Shown here one piece after another: positions 26,945 through 35,149 of a stretch of DNA of 64,000 nucleotides (positions are counted from its first letter, which is position 1; every line of letters starts with the position of its first letter). The notes beneath the pieces were generated by a model. That model saw only the letters and a program-made list of their open reading frames with translations, did no database searches and was not told where the DNA came from. The DNA lies in assembly GCA_001897835.1 (NCBI GenBank), contig MKUN01000031.1:28950-92949 (forward strand), written 5' to 3'. Position numbers and translations under genes: made by a program. The DNA is from Bacteroidetes bacterium 46-16. Its GTDB lineage: Bacteria > Bacteroidota > Bacteroidia > Chitinophagales > Chitinophagaceae.

Positions 26945-28000
26945 TTACCGAATAATTTGAAGTATTGAATTAGGTTGATATTCGAAATCATCAATAACGT
27001 TGCCGCAGGCTAACACAATATCTTCTTTTTTACTCAAGGGGATATCGGTAAGTACATTGTTGGTGTTTTCGACGCCATGCAGTCTGATTGAGACGAGATT
27101 TTCTTCAATAAAGCACATTGTCATAATAATCTTCTCGGCAAACCCTGAAGGTATATGACCTTCATTTTCCTTATAAGCTTCTAAAATCAGATACTGTAAC
27201 AAGTGCGAACTAATAGGTATATATGCCTTCTGTTTCCAATCTTTCAAAATGACCAGTATTTTTTTCTGTGTTTCACTAAGCCTTATATTGCTCAGAAGTT
27301 GTACATCTGTTTTTGCTCTCGAAGGCGCCTCAAACATTCCCTTGTTTACACACATGTATCCCGAGTGATCATTTTTATACTCTTTTGAACATTGATAAGG
27401 CAAAATGTCAATCTTCATTTCTTCACCGTTTACATGGAATAATAGCCCGACTGATTTTTTCTGCTTTCTAATATGTCTAATCCCGTTAATGCCATTAAAT
27501 GTTTTTAAAAAAGTAAAAACTTCGTCCATCATTGCTGTAATCGACGTAAATGTCTTTGGCTTAAAAGATAAACAGATGTCTATATCAAAAGTCTCTTTCA
27601 ACGCTGTACCTTGTTCAGTTGAGCCAAAGCGATACGGAGTCAGTTTTAAATCATCCTTAAATTCGTTCCTTAGGACTTCAATTAACCAATCACTTTTCTT
27701 TCGAAGAGCGTTGTATTGGTGGTCTTTTTTATCAAGCCGAATACTATTAAGATGAGCATGTAACAAATATTCCAGATCAAGAGGCTCTTCTAATGAATTA
27801 ACATGATCTGTAATGGCTCCTGTAGCTAAACCTATTCCACCTCCGATAGTTACGCCTCCAATTAGCCACAGAAAAAACTCTTTCCAATCAAAGGGTTTAT
27901 CCTTCTTACTGCCTGAATTTTGATCAATTACATTGATTATTGCGGCTAATATGCCACCACCTATTGCACCGTTAATTGCGTATTTTTTTGCTTTAGTCAT
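26945..28000 (-). CDS. membrane-anchored nucleotidyltransferase (second NTase in the CBASS-like operon)
   Basis: Two glycine-rich hydrophobic segments (about 7-25 and 42-63) precede a pol-beta-type nucleotidyltransferase domain. The catalytic signature is complete: G126-S127, then D139-I-D141, and a third carboxylate D198 in MKIDILPY. The GS-x11-DxD spacing equals that of the CD-NTase in the same operon, so it resembles the OAS/cGAS-like superfamily. The C-terminal half is helical, like the helix-bundle domain of that superfamily. It may make a second nucleotide signal at the membrane, be a membrane effector fused to an NTase sensor, or modify RNA/protein. Two-bp spacing on both sides marks tight operon membership. 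Two active-looking NTases in one CBASS operon is unusual. Confidence 0.78.
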   Translation of the reverse strand: MTKAKKYAINGAIGGGILAAIINVIDQNSGSKKDKPFDWKEFFLWLIGGVTIGGGIGLATGAITDHVNSLEEPLDLEYLLHAHLNSIRLDKKDHQYNALRKKSDWLIEVLRNEFKDDLKLTPYRFGSTEQGTALKETFDIDICLSFKPKTFTSITAMMDEVFTFLKTFNGINGIRHIRKQKKSVGLLFHVNGEEMKIDILPYQCSKEYKNDHSGYMCVNKGMFEAPSRAKTDVQLLSNIRLSETQKKILVILKDWKQKAYIPISSHLLQYLILEAYKENEGHIPSGFAEKIIMTMCFIEENLVSIRLHGVENTNNVLTDIPLSKKEDIVLACGNVIDDFEYQPNSILQIIR

Positions 28001-28002
28001 AG

Positions 28003-28833
28003 CTATATTTTTTCGTCAATTGTAAAACCTACTGCTTTAGAGTATGCATTTAAGTCAATAGCTGCAACTGTTCCTATTGATTGTTGTAAATAACGTGTCA
28101 ATTGCAGAAAGAAGGTCACTAATGAATTTTCCTTTTTACTAAAGATTACACTATCAAATTGTCGTTGAGTATAGTAGTCAAGAATTCTTTTGTCGAAATC
28201 TTTATTGGTAGTATCTTCTTCACCCTTAAAGTTTACATAGAAGCTGCCGTAGTCAACAGCGCATCCCATCTCTATTGATTGTAGTCCTTGTAACTTCTTT
28301 AGATGTCCTTCTATGGTATTATTACTGGAATGCGAGTATGTGTTTGTGCTTGCCAGAAATCCACCAACAATCTTTGTCAACGCACGAGCCGGTTGAGAGA
28401 CGCCAGCATTGATAATTCCAACAGAAGTACGCTTCAATTTTCTGACACTCTCTATTTTTTTTCCAGCGTATTGAAAGAAGTTATCTTCATCAACTTTACC
28501 TTTAAAGTCAGGCTTTACTTCAAAAATGGCATATACACCTTCTGCCGGTATATAGAATATGCCATTTTGCTTAAATACGAAAGGCGTGTATTGTTGGTCA
28601 TAAATAACCAAATCAATCTGGTGGCTTAGATCGCCATTGCTATCAATAACAATGGCTTTATCCACGCAATATCTATTCGGCAGATATGATCTTAACCACT
28701 CTATCCAAACATTTTCCAACGAATCGCCTTTCGATCCTGAATGAAGAATAAATTCTCTATTGGTGTTCAATTGCGCCACCATTTGATTTTGGAGACTCCC
28801 AAAAAGTTCACCAATATTAATCTTGTTGCTCAT
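28003..28833 (-). CDS. DUF6602 family protein, putative nuclease effector
   Basis: From the ATG at 28833 (MSNKINIGELFG) the protein has 276 residues; an in-frame ATG at 28869 would push it further into cap3. The pattern matches DUF6602: GDSLENVWIEWLRSYLP, then HQIDLVIYD (D74) and GVYAIFEVKP (E105-x-K107). D...ExK with a preceding E40 is a PD-(D/E)xK nuclease-like active site. In CBASS the effector often sits next to the core genes, so this is a candidate DNA/RNA-degrading effector. The start overlaps cap3 by 17 bp. Direct evidence for DUF6602 as effector is not known to me. Confidence 0.72.
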   Translation of the reverse strand: MSNKINIGELFGSLQNQMVAQLNTNREFILHSGSKGDSLENVWIEWLRSYLPNRYCVDKAIVIDSNGDLSHQIDLVIYDQQYTPFVFKQNGIFYIPAEGVYAIFEVKPDFKGKVDEDNFFQYAGKKIESVRKLKRTSVGIINAGVSQPARALTKIVGGFLASTNTYSHSSNNTIEGHLKKLQGLQSIEMGCAVDYGSFYVNFKGEEDTTNKDFDKRILDYYTQRQFDSVIFSKKENSLVTFFLQLTRYLQQSIGTVAAIDLNAYSKAVGFTIDEKI

Positions 28834-29290
28834 ATCGTATAAGTTGGTTTTGAAATTGTAAGTAAGCACCTAAAGTATAGGATGTACTATTAAGTCCTAA
28901 AATCAGTAACACAGGTGAAGCAATTGTGACGCCATTATCATTGGCAATTTGCAACATTGCTTGTTTATCTGTTGCGCTTGGAAAAGGAGCGCTATCGGGA
29001 TGAGTATGCCATTCTCCTATATAAATCAGTCGAGGAGTTTGTTCATACAATTCAGACAGCTTTTGGGCCAACCCTTCCTTACCTCGTTCGAATGCGTATC
29101 GTGATGATTTATGATTTTGAGGTAAAATAGTGTCTTCTACAATGCAAGCCTTCGAATCATCAGAATATCTGCCAACAAGTATCCCACCATATTCTTTTGG
29201 ATAATGCTTCCTCCCCTCCAGAATAAGCTTTGAGACAACAGTCTCACTAATCGATAGCGTAAGTCCTATTGTAGCACAGAAGAATTTCAA
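28817..29290 (-). CDS. cap3: Cap3-like JAB/JAMM isopeptidase of type II CBASS
   Basis: A 157-residue JAB-domain protein with all zinc-site residues: E33 in PKEYGGILVG, H95-x-H97 in EWHTHP, S100 and D108 in SATDKQ. Cap3 removes Cap2-conjugated CD-NTase from its targets, tuning the system. The gene overlaps cap2 by 4 bp (ATGA), as in many type II CBASS loci, and the CD-NTase ends in the glycine such an enzyme would act upon. Confidence 0.88.
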   Translation of the reverse strand: MKFFCATIGLTLSISETVVSKLILEGRKHYPKEYGGILVGRYSDDSKACIVEDTILPQNHKSSRYAFERGKEGLAQKLSELYEQTPRLIYIGEWHTHPDSAPFPSATDKQAMLQIANDNGVTIASPVLLILGLNSTSYTLGAYLQFQNQLIRYEQQD

Positions 29291-30930
29291 TACTGGTCCA
29301 ATTTGATCGTGAAACCACCGGTATAGTCAGTGGACAAATGAAAGCTCCTCAATGATTTCTCTAAAGTGACTGTATGGTTGATATGCTTTATAGCGTATTG
29401 CACAAGCGTATTAATATCGTTGTAAGATGCTCTGAATGTGGGATGCCAGCATCCTATCGGATGGTATAAATGGTCATTCTCCTCTCTTAATTTCTCAAAC
29501 GTTTGTTGTGTCCAGTTATATAGATCAGGATTTGCTGCACATACCAAGTCCTTGGCATGATTGGTTATTGAAAAGCTTAATACCTGGGGTGCCAGCTGTA
29601 AACTATCAAGGATGTATATCACATCGCTGTCTGCACTGCAATCAAGGATAAAATCGTACTCTTCCAGTGCCAATTTTATTTGCTCAGGCATATGGCCAAT
29701 GAATGCTTTAACAGCATCCATAAATTCCGGCATAATAGATACCTTTACAAATGGTGATATTTCAATGAGCTTCTTCTTAAGATCACTAACCTTGCTATTT
29801 AGGCCCGATATGAACTGATACTGCGATCGACAGACATTTTCCGGCTCTTTGATATCATAGTCAATCAGGGAGATATCTTTACAGCCTCCACGGACGAATG
29901 TTTCGGATATTATACTACCTATTGCGCCAATTCCGATAATCAATATCTTCTTTTCAGTTATATCTGGATGTAATGCGCCTCGTCCGAAGAAATGATGATA
30001 CGAACAGTTTTTTGTTTGTACCCATGAAACAGGCTTATCACATAACCTTCCGATAAAAGATCCGTTTTCCCCTTTTTCAGCATAGTTAGGAAAATTATTT
30101 ACTTCGACGACAGCACATTGCCAGTGAACTTCACCTGAAGGAATATTATAGCCGACAAAAAACGGTACGGAAGTAATGCCCTTTTTCTTGTAGGAATTAT
30201 TCTTCTTAATGCTATCTAGGAATTTCAGAAAATCCTGTGTTACGCTCCTTTCTAAATCAATCCAATTCTCAACAATAAATCTTCGATGGTGTACTGGAGC
30301 TTCTCCTACAAAAATGTAAACCCCTTCCTGATAAGGCAATTGTTGATATGGAGTACTCCACTTACAGTTCGCAAAATGTTTGTTTTGTATTTTGAACTGT
30401 TGAATAATGTAAGTATCAATAACCATTTTATTGTGCACTCCTTCTGCCATCAGTGCATACCTGGCCAAACCAAAGTCACCCTTTTTAAAAGCATAGTCTG
30501 TATCTGTAAAAAGATAGCATTGCTTCCGTTTGTTTACTGTGCTTTCCGAAATCAGAATATGCTCGTAATGGTTGTCAATTTCCTTGCTAACATAATACTT
30601 AAGCATCCACTGCTTTAATGAAGAAACATCATAAAATATCTTGCTTCTTAAATCTGCATTATGGGGAGTATGCACACATATGGACCCATCCCGATTTACA
30701 TGGGGATAATCCAAAAGTTCCGGGTTCATGAAACGAATAGTTTCCATCTCGTGAAACTGAAATGGATAATGAGGCAATATTGTTACTCCGAAACTAAGGA
30801 TCTTCGACTCAAGCGAAATAGAAATCGTGCCTTGGATCAGCCCATCTAGTACTGCAAACGGTTCGATAATAGCAACACCCTCAAGTGCCTCAATACCTTC
30901 TGAAATGATAGCTATTTTGTCGCTGTTCAT
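29287..30930 (-). CDS. cap2: Cap2-like E2-E1 fusion conjugating enzyme of type II CBASS
   Basis: A 547-residue protein when started at ATG 30930, one base after the CD-NTase stop (a frame-open ATG at 30966 would overlap that gene). The N-terminus is E2/UBC-like with HVNRDGSICVHTP, whose Cys (C85) is the E2 active site. The second half is an E1/ThiF adenylation domain: IIGIGAIGS, IDYDIKEPENVCRSQY and a downstream GCWHPTF whose Cys may be the E1 thioester residue. Cap2 primes the CD-NTase by joining its C-terminal Gly to a target. Order CD-NTase-Cap2-Cap3 is canonical. Confidence 0.9.
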   Translation of the reverse strand: MNSDKIAIISEGIEALEGVAIIEPFAVLDGLIQGTISISLESKILSFGVTILPHYPFQFHEMETIRFMNPELLDYPHVNRDGSICVHTPHNADLRSKIFYDVSSLKQWMLKYYVSKEIDNHYEHILISESTVNKRKQCYLFTDTDYAFKKGDFGLARYALMAEGVHNKMVIDTYIIQQFKIQNKHFANCKWSTPYQQLPYQEGVYIFVGEAPVHHRRFIVENWIDLERSVTQDFLKFLDSIKKNNSYKKKGITSVPFFVGYNIPSGEVHWQCAVVEVNNFPNYAEKGENGSFIGRLCDKPVSWVQTKNCSYHHFFGRGALHPDITEKKILIIGIGAIGSIISETFVRGGCKDISLIDYDIKEPENVCRSQYQFISGLNSKVSDLKKKLIEISPFVKVSIMPEFMDAVKAFIGHMPEQIKLALEEYDFILDCSADSDVIYILDSLQLAPQVLSFSITNHAKDLVCAANPDLYNWTQQTFEKLREENDHLYHPIGCWHPTFRASYNDINTLVQYAIKHINHTVTLEKSLRSFHLSTDYTGGFTIKLDQY

Positions 30931-30931
30931 A

Positions 30932-31891
30932 CTATCCAAATCTGGTAGCAGGAGGCGCAGATACACCTTCTCTTTTTACATTGTATTTATTTTCTTCCAT
31001 TTTATCTTCACATGGATGATCCGGGTTGACTTTAAAGTACAACTTGATGTTATCGCTATTTTCTTCAATTCTTTCCAGCATGTATTTCATATCGTCGCTT
31101 AAGTCCGATTTTTCCACATCAGTAAGTGTATCGGCAACGTCATTGTTAGAGTTTCCCGGATCTGGGAGCGATATTGTTTTGACTTCATCACGGATAAATT
31201 CGAGAACAGCCTTGAGCTTGTCCCACAAGTCACCTGTAATGTCTTTCTTATCAAATGCCTTGATAGTAATAAGTTCCAGAAAAAAGGACTTAGGTTTTTT
31301 ACCATTTTGCACTTTCCATATCTTCAGCAGCTTTATATCATGCCTGACAGATTCTTTTTCTGCATGATCTTTGACATTCGAAATCTGTGCTTTGGGATTT
31401 GTCTTTAATCGTTCACTACCCTCAGGTATTGTTCCCAACTGAGAATGAACATATAAGTTGATGTTATTGTCATCCTTATATTGATCCTGATTCAACTCCC
31501 TTCCAGGTACCACATCTACTTTTACAACATGACCATCCTCATCTGCAAAAAATTCTAATCCTATTGAAACTTTTTGCTTCTTTACAGTTGCCTCATCACT
31601 ATATTTTTTGTGTAAAAAATCATGCACTGCATTATACATTTCCTTCAAAGTATCAAATGCATCACGCTTATATGGAGCTACAAGATCAAAATCGAACTTT
31701 GTATTAATTGCTGTATGTTTTGCATAGGAGCCGGAATTGAATGGTTCATACATTTTGCTACCATATTCCTCCTTTAGAGCTGCCTTGATTTCATCCTTTT
31801 TAGTAATGTGCTTGTCAAGTAAAGCTTGCTCTTTTTGTATCTTGTGTGAATCTAAAACACACTTCAGATGCTTAGTTTTATCAGTTGCCAT
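30932..31891 (-). CDS. CD-NTase (CBASS cyclic oligonucleotide synthase) with C-terminal glycine
   Basis: A 319-residue cytosolic CD-NTase that on phage infection makes a cyclic di- or trinucleotide. Active site: G54-S55, D67-F-D69 and D126 in VKVDVVP. The C-terminal tail (about residues 290-319) is polar and ends ATRFG with Gly immediately before the stop, as needed for Cap2-dependent conjugation. The nucleotide product cannot be predicted here. No SAVED, TIR or Cap4-type receptor gene is present, so the receptor must be one of the unusual downstream proteins or lie elsewhere. Confidence 0.9.
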   Translation of the reverse strand: MATDKTKHLKCVLDSHKIQKEQALLDKHITKKDEIKAALKEEYGSKMYEPFNSGSYAKHTAINTKFDFDLVAPYKRDAFDTLKEMYNAVHDFLHKKYSDEATVKKQKVSIGLEFFADEDGHVVKVDVVPGRELNQDQYKDDNNINLYVHSQLGTIPEGSERLKTNPKAQISNVKDHAEKESVRHDIKLLKIWKVQNGKKPKSFFLELITIKAFDKKDITGDLWDKLKAVLEFIRDEVKTISLPDPGNSNNDVADTLTDVEKSDLSDDMKYMLERIEENSDNIKLYFKVNPDHPCEDKMEENKYNVKREGVSAPPATRFG

Positions 31892-31911
31892 TTTCTATAG
31901 TTTAAGAGTAA

Positions 31912-32145
31912 TTAATGTTTTTTGTCTTTTGGGGGCACAGGATCATTCCCATATGAATCTTTATCGCGTATTTGCCCATTGGGACGATGAATGACAACTT
32001 CGCTTTTTTGATTCTGGGCAATCTGCCGGGCTATTTCAATTGCTTGCTGTTGATTATTTGTTACAACTGTAGCTTTCTGATTGCCTGCACCCTTTACTTG
32101 CCATCCATCCTGGTGTGGCGTAACATGCTGATTTTTCTTAGACAT
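31912..32145 (-). CDS. DUF2188 family small protein
   Basis: A 77-residue protein with the DUF2188 pattern: HVTPHQDGWQVKGAGNQKAT, then AIEIARQIAQNQ and VVIHRPNGQIRDKDSYGND. The fold is probably a small beta-alpha-beta-beta unit; function unknown. It is the first gene of the CBASS-like operon, 20 bp before the CD-NTase. Small DUF2188 proteins occur widely in mobile DNA, so it may be a regulator, a target of conjugation or a passenger. The 271 bp upstream hold no gene I can support. Confidence 0.75.
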   Translation of the reverse strand: MSKKNQHVTPHQDGWQVKGAGNQKATVVTNNQQQAIEIARQIAQNQKSEVVIHRPNGQIRDKDSYGNDPVPPKDKKH

Positions 32146-32416
32146 AGTCTTTGTTTTTCTGTATGATTAAAATTTTCTTTGTCGTATTGGCCAATTGAGC
32201 GTAATAACCCTGATTTGTTGTGGCGGCTACCGAAATAGCAGACAAAACAATTCACTAACGACCAATTGTCATTGTAATACCTCCAATAAATTTTGAGACT
32301 ATTCTTGAGGACTTTTGCGCAGGAAAGGCTACTTTTGTTGTGCGAAAACAATTAAAGTCTTGATAGAATTTTCTAAAATTCTTGAAAGCATGAATAGCTG
32401 GATATTCTGGCTATTT

Positions 32417-32860
32417 TTATTTTATGACTGACTCCCTTTTTAGTTCCATAATAAATTCAATGTATTTTTCATCGTTAATTGTGCTTCTATAAAAATCCAA
32501 AAGTGTACAAATAGGTACAGAAAATAGGCTTGCAAACTGAGCGACAATTACATCTTCCGTATCCACTACTAACGTATAATTTCCACTCTTACAGAAATGC
32601 AGAAGTGCCAATAATGATCTTCCCGATGCGGGATATTTTTCATTATTGCTTTCTACGAAATCGTAAACACTATCATCCTGCTCTCTAATTTCCACAAGAC
32701 CTTTTTGAGCAATACCTTCGATTTGTCTGTTGATGTGTGTGGAATAATCACTTAATACTAATTGCGATATTGAAATGATAAAGCTTTTCTCAGCAATTAG
32801 TTTCAACAACTGCAATTTTTCCAGTAAAATGAAGTCCTGTAAATGGTAAAATACAAACAT
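32417..32860 (-). CDS. small protein paired with the XRE-ImmA/IrrE gene (PIN-like, uncertain)
   Basis: A 147-residue protein. The stretch SGRSLLALLHFCKSGNYTLVVDTEDVIVAQFASLF resembles the helix-strand-acidic pattern of PIN-domain ribonucleases, but a full set of catalytic acids is not certain. It starts 7 bp after the XRE-ImmA/IrrE gene. XRE-COG2856 regulators commonly pair with a toxin or target, so a toxin role is plausible; this is inference. Confidence 0.55.
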   Translation of the reverse strand: MFVFYHLQDFILLEKLQLLKLIAEKSFIISISQLVLSDYSTHINRQIEGIAQKGLVEIREQDDSVYDFVESNNEKYPASGRSLLALLHFCKSGNYTLVVDTEDVIVAQFASLFSVPICTLLDFYRSTINDEKYIEFIMELKRESVIK

Positions 32861-32867
32861 GGCAGCA

Positions 32868-33950
32868 TCAGTTTAAGTTGAAGGATTTGTTTATAAACTG
32901 CCTTTCGACTTCATCAATCTTCATATTGAGTAGTTCTGCTGCCTTCTCCCTGGAAATCTTTTTTTCTACCAAGGCTTTAGCCAATAGCCTTTTAAAACGG
33001 CTTGGCATTTCGTCACTTTTAAGATAGCTGCCAAAATTCTCGTCACTTGTTCTCCAGACTTCGTATTGATTAAGCCATTTTTCACATTGCTCCCAACTAA
33101 TTAATCCTATATTATGAGTACGATAGATAATTCCCTGTATTGATATGCCATACACGTGCTTAATTGTCTTAAGTTCCTCTAATGAAATAGTTGTACGGTC
33201 TTTACCGATATACTCTTTCAATGCACCGTCTGGAAGCAAAAGAGCAGAGGCAAATCTGTTGCATAACTTTTCTTCCATTTGCTTATCAACATGAGTTCCC
33301 CAGATTAAAAGCAAATGTGCTAGCTCATGTAGTATGGTAAAACGCTTGCGGGTAATTTCTCTTGTATGCTCTTGATTTATGTTGATGATGATTACAGGAA
33401 TTAACAGATCACCATCTTTTATTCTCCCACAAAGTCCAGGTGATTGCGTTGGTCTGTCAACAGTAATAATTTTAAAGCCCTTGTTTTCAAGAAAGCCGGT
33501 AACATCATCAATGGGGTTATCATTAAGTTTCCATTTTTTTCTCAGTTTGACAACCGCCTTTTCAATGTCATCATAAGTATTAATAATCAAATCTGATATT
33601 GGATTATCAAAAATGATTTGTTCATTTAGGATAGCTTCCAATTCAATATAACTTTGGCTATTTGTGACGATATCCTTATGGATTGTCTTTTTTTCTTCTT
33701 CAGCATCTATGAGCGTATCCCCTAAACGGAAATCTGCTAACTCAAGCTTGCTTTTTTTGTTCGAAAAGAAACTCCACACACCAACGCCTAAGACACTTGC
33801 AATAGCTTGTAATGCTTTATTGCTTGGATTGATTGTATTATCCTCATATTGTTGTATAGCTGGTTTTGAAAGTCCTGCAAGGTCTGCCAGTTGCTGGAGT
33901 GAGTAGGACTTTTCTTGTCGTAATTGCTTTATTTTTTCACCTATATTCAT
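32868..33950 (-). CDS. XRE-family regulator with ImmA/IrrE metalloprotease domain
   Basis: From ATG 33950 (MNIGEKIKQLRQEKSYS) the protein has 360 residues. Residues 1-60 are a Cro/CI-type helix-turn-helix. Residues about 120-280 are an ImmA/IrrE-type zinc peptidase with H208-E-L-A-H212 (HExxH) and the following CNRFASALLLP. Such proteins repress a promoter until the protease part is triggered, often by DNA damage or phage, and cut a repressor or antitoxin. A perfect 11-bp inverted repeat covers its own promoter, so autorepression is likely. The in-frame upstream ATG at 34037 lies beyond that operator and is rejected as start. Confidence 0.87.
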   Translation of the reverse strand: MNIGEKIKQLRQEKSYSLQQLADLAGLSKPAIQQYEDNTINPSNKALQAIASVLGVGVWSFFSNKKSKLELADFRLGDTLIDAEEEKKTIHKDIVTNSQSYIELEAILNEQIIFDNPISDLIINTYDDIEKAVVKLRKKWKLNDNPIDDVTGFLENKGFKIITVDRPTQSPGLCGRIKDGDLLIPVIIININQEHTREITRKRFTILHELAHLLLIWGTHVDKQMEEKLCNRFASALLLPDGALKEYIGKDRTTISLEELKTIKHVYGISIQGIIYRTHNIGLISWEQCEKWLNQYEVWRTSDENFGSYLKSDEMPSRFKRLLAKALVEKKISREKAAELLNMKIDEVERQFINKSFNLN

Positions 33951-33961
33951 ATATACATATC

Positions 33962-34000
33962 GTATAGTCAAAATTAAAAAATTAAGTTTGACTATACAAA
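33962..34000 (-). promoter_or_regulatory. promoter and operator of the XRE-ImmA/IrrE gene
   Basis: Perfect 11-bp arms GTATAGTCAAA (33962-33972) and TTTGACTATAC (33987-33997) lie 12-47 bp before the start. Read on the minus strand, a TTTG -33 box (34000-33997) and a TAATTTTG -7 box (33976-33969) are 20 bp apart, and each is overlapped by one arm. Binding of a dimer would block both promoter elements. Confidence 0.75.
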
Positions 34001-34049
34001 ATATTTTTTTAAACATTAGTGAGAGAAGCATTACCATTGTCCACTCCCC

Positions 34050-34127
34050 GTGAACAAGCTATTTTTGTGAACTTTTTTGGCTTGAATTGAAATGTTCAAT
34101 ATATTTGTATGTTCACGTAACGTGTAC
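34050..34127 (+). promoter_or_regulatory. promoter with GTGAAC/GTTCAC sites ahead of the AbiE-like operon
   Basis: A -7 box TATATTTG (34100-34107) has a TTG (34077-34079) 20 bp upstream. GTGAAC occurs at 34050-34055 and 34067-34072, and its complement GTTCAC at 34111-34116, which is part of an imperfect palindrome GTTCACGT-A-ACGTGTAC (34111-34127). AbiEi-type antitoxins are known to repress their own promoters through inverted repeats, so these are candidate operators. Confidence 0.55.
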
Positions 34128-34138
34128 AATGAAGAATT

Positions 34139-35149
34139 ATGAGACGAGAAGAGCAAATAATGGAAGAAGCATTTGCACAATTAGAGCTTCACACGGGTAT
34201 TCATGCAGAGTGGAAATACCAACCGGCAGAAATAGATGGGGAAGCTGACCTTTTTATAGAAGGCGGTCAGTTTCATGTTTACATAGAAGTAAAACGTGAA
34301 GTGAGGCAATATCAGCTTGAACAGCTACTGGATCAAGCCCGGCAATATCGGCCCTTTATGATTATCGCTGAACATATATTCCCAACTATAAAAGAGCGCC
34401 TGCGGGCCGAAAAAATCGCATATCTCGACACCGCTGGTAACATCTTCGTTAATGCAGATGGTACTTATGTATGGATTGATGGGCGTAAGACGCCCAAAAA
34501 GGCCAAGATGATAACTAACCGGGCATTCACTAAAGCAGGCCTTAAGACCGTTTTCTGCCTGCTAGCAAACCCTAATGCTATTAACATGCCCTACCGTCAA
34601 CTCGCACAAAATGCAAACGTCGCACTGGGAAATATTCAGAATGTTCTGGACGGGTTAAAAGATAGTGGCTTTATTCTGCAAAAGAACAAACAAGAGAAGT
34701 TGCTTCGGAACAAGAAGCAGTTGCTAAGAAGGTGGATAGACGGCTACAGGGAAACTCTAAAACCCGCGCTTCATATCGGTAATTATAAATTCTGGGATAA
34801 AGACAAAATCAATAAATGGCGGCAGTTACCATTCCCCGAACATGCAAATGCGGTATGGGGCGGCGAAGGCGCAGCCGAAGAAATGACTGGTTATCTGAAC
34901 CCGGCAGAGCTGACATTATATACTGAGAATAAAAGCGCACTGGTAAGCGCATGGACACTCATTCCGGACATAAACGGTACTGTGCGTATTTATGAAAAAT
35001 TCTGGCAGGATAACGGTCAAAGCGGAGAAAGGTTGGCACCGCCGGTATTGGTTTATGCCGACCTAATCCTGACCGATGATCCCCGATGTATCGAAACCGC
35101 GGAAATAATATATAACAAGTACTTGAAAGGTGAGTATGAAAATGATTAA
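34139..35149 (+). CDS. AbiEi-family antitoxin/regulator with restriction-endonuclease-like N-terminus
   Basis: A 336-residue protein. Residues 1-110 resemble a PD-(D/E)xK fold: D37 in EADLFI and YIEVKRE with E50-x-K52. Residues about 125-200 contain a winged helix (AGLKTVFCLLANP, ALGNIQNVLDGLKDSGFI). The C-terminal part matches AbiEi-type type IV antitoxins (WTLIPD; DDPRCIETAEIIYNKYL). In AbiE systems AbiEi neutralises AbiEii and represses the operon. The gene overlaps the nucleotidyltransferase that follows, and a third, much larger gene completes the unit, which is not standard AbiE. Confidence 0.8.
   Translation: MRREEQIMEEAFAQLELHTGIHAEWKYQPAEIDGEADLFIEGGQFHVYIEVKREVRQYQLEQLLDQARQYRPFMIIAEHIFPTIKERLRAEKIAYLDTAGNIFVNADGTYVWIDGRKTPKKAKMITNRAFTKAGLKTVFCLLANPNAINMPYRQLAQNANVALGNIQNVLDGLKDSGFILQKNKQEKLLRNKKQLLRRWIDGYRETLKPALHIGNYKFWDKDKINKWRQLPFPEHANAVWGGEGAAEEMTGYLNPAELTLYTENKSALVSAWTLIPDINGTVRIYEKFWQDNGQSGERLAPPVLVYADLILTDDPRCIETAEIIYNKYLKGEYEND

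Noticed and set aside
33951..34037. Upstream N-terminal extension of the XRE-ImmA/IrrE protein
   Set aside because: The extra residues are hydrophobic and atypical, and the region contains the promoter and operator.
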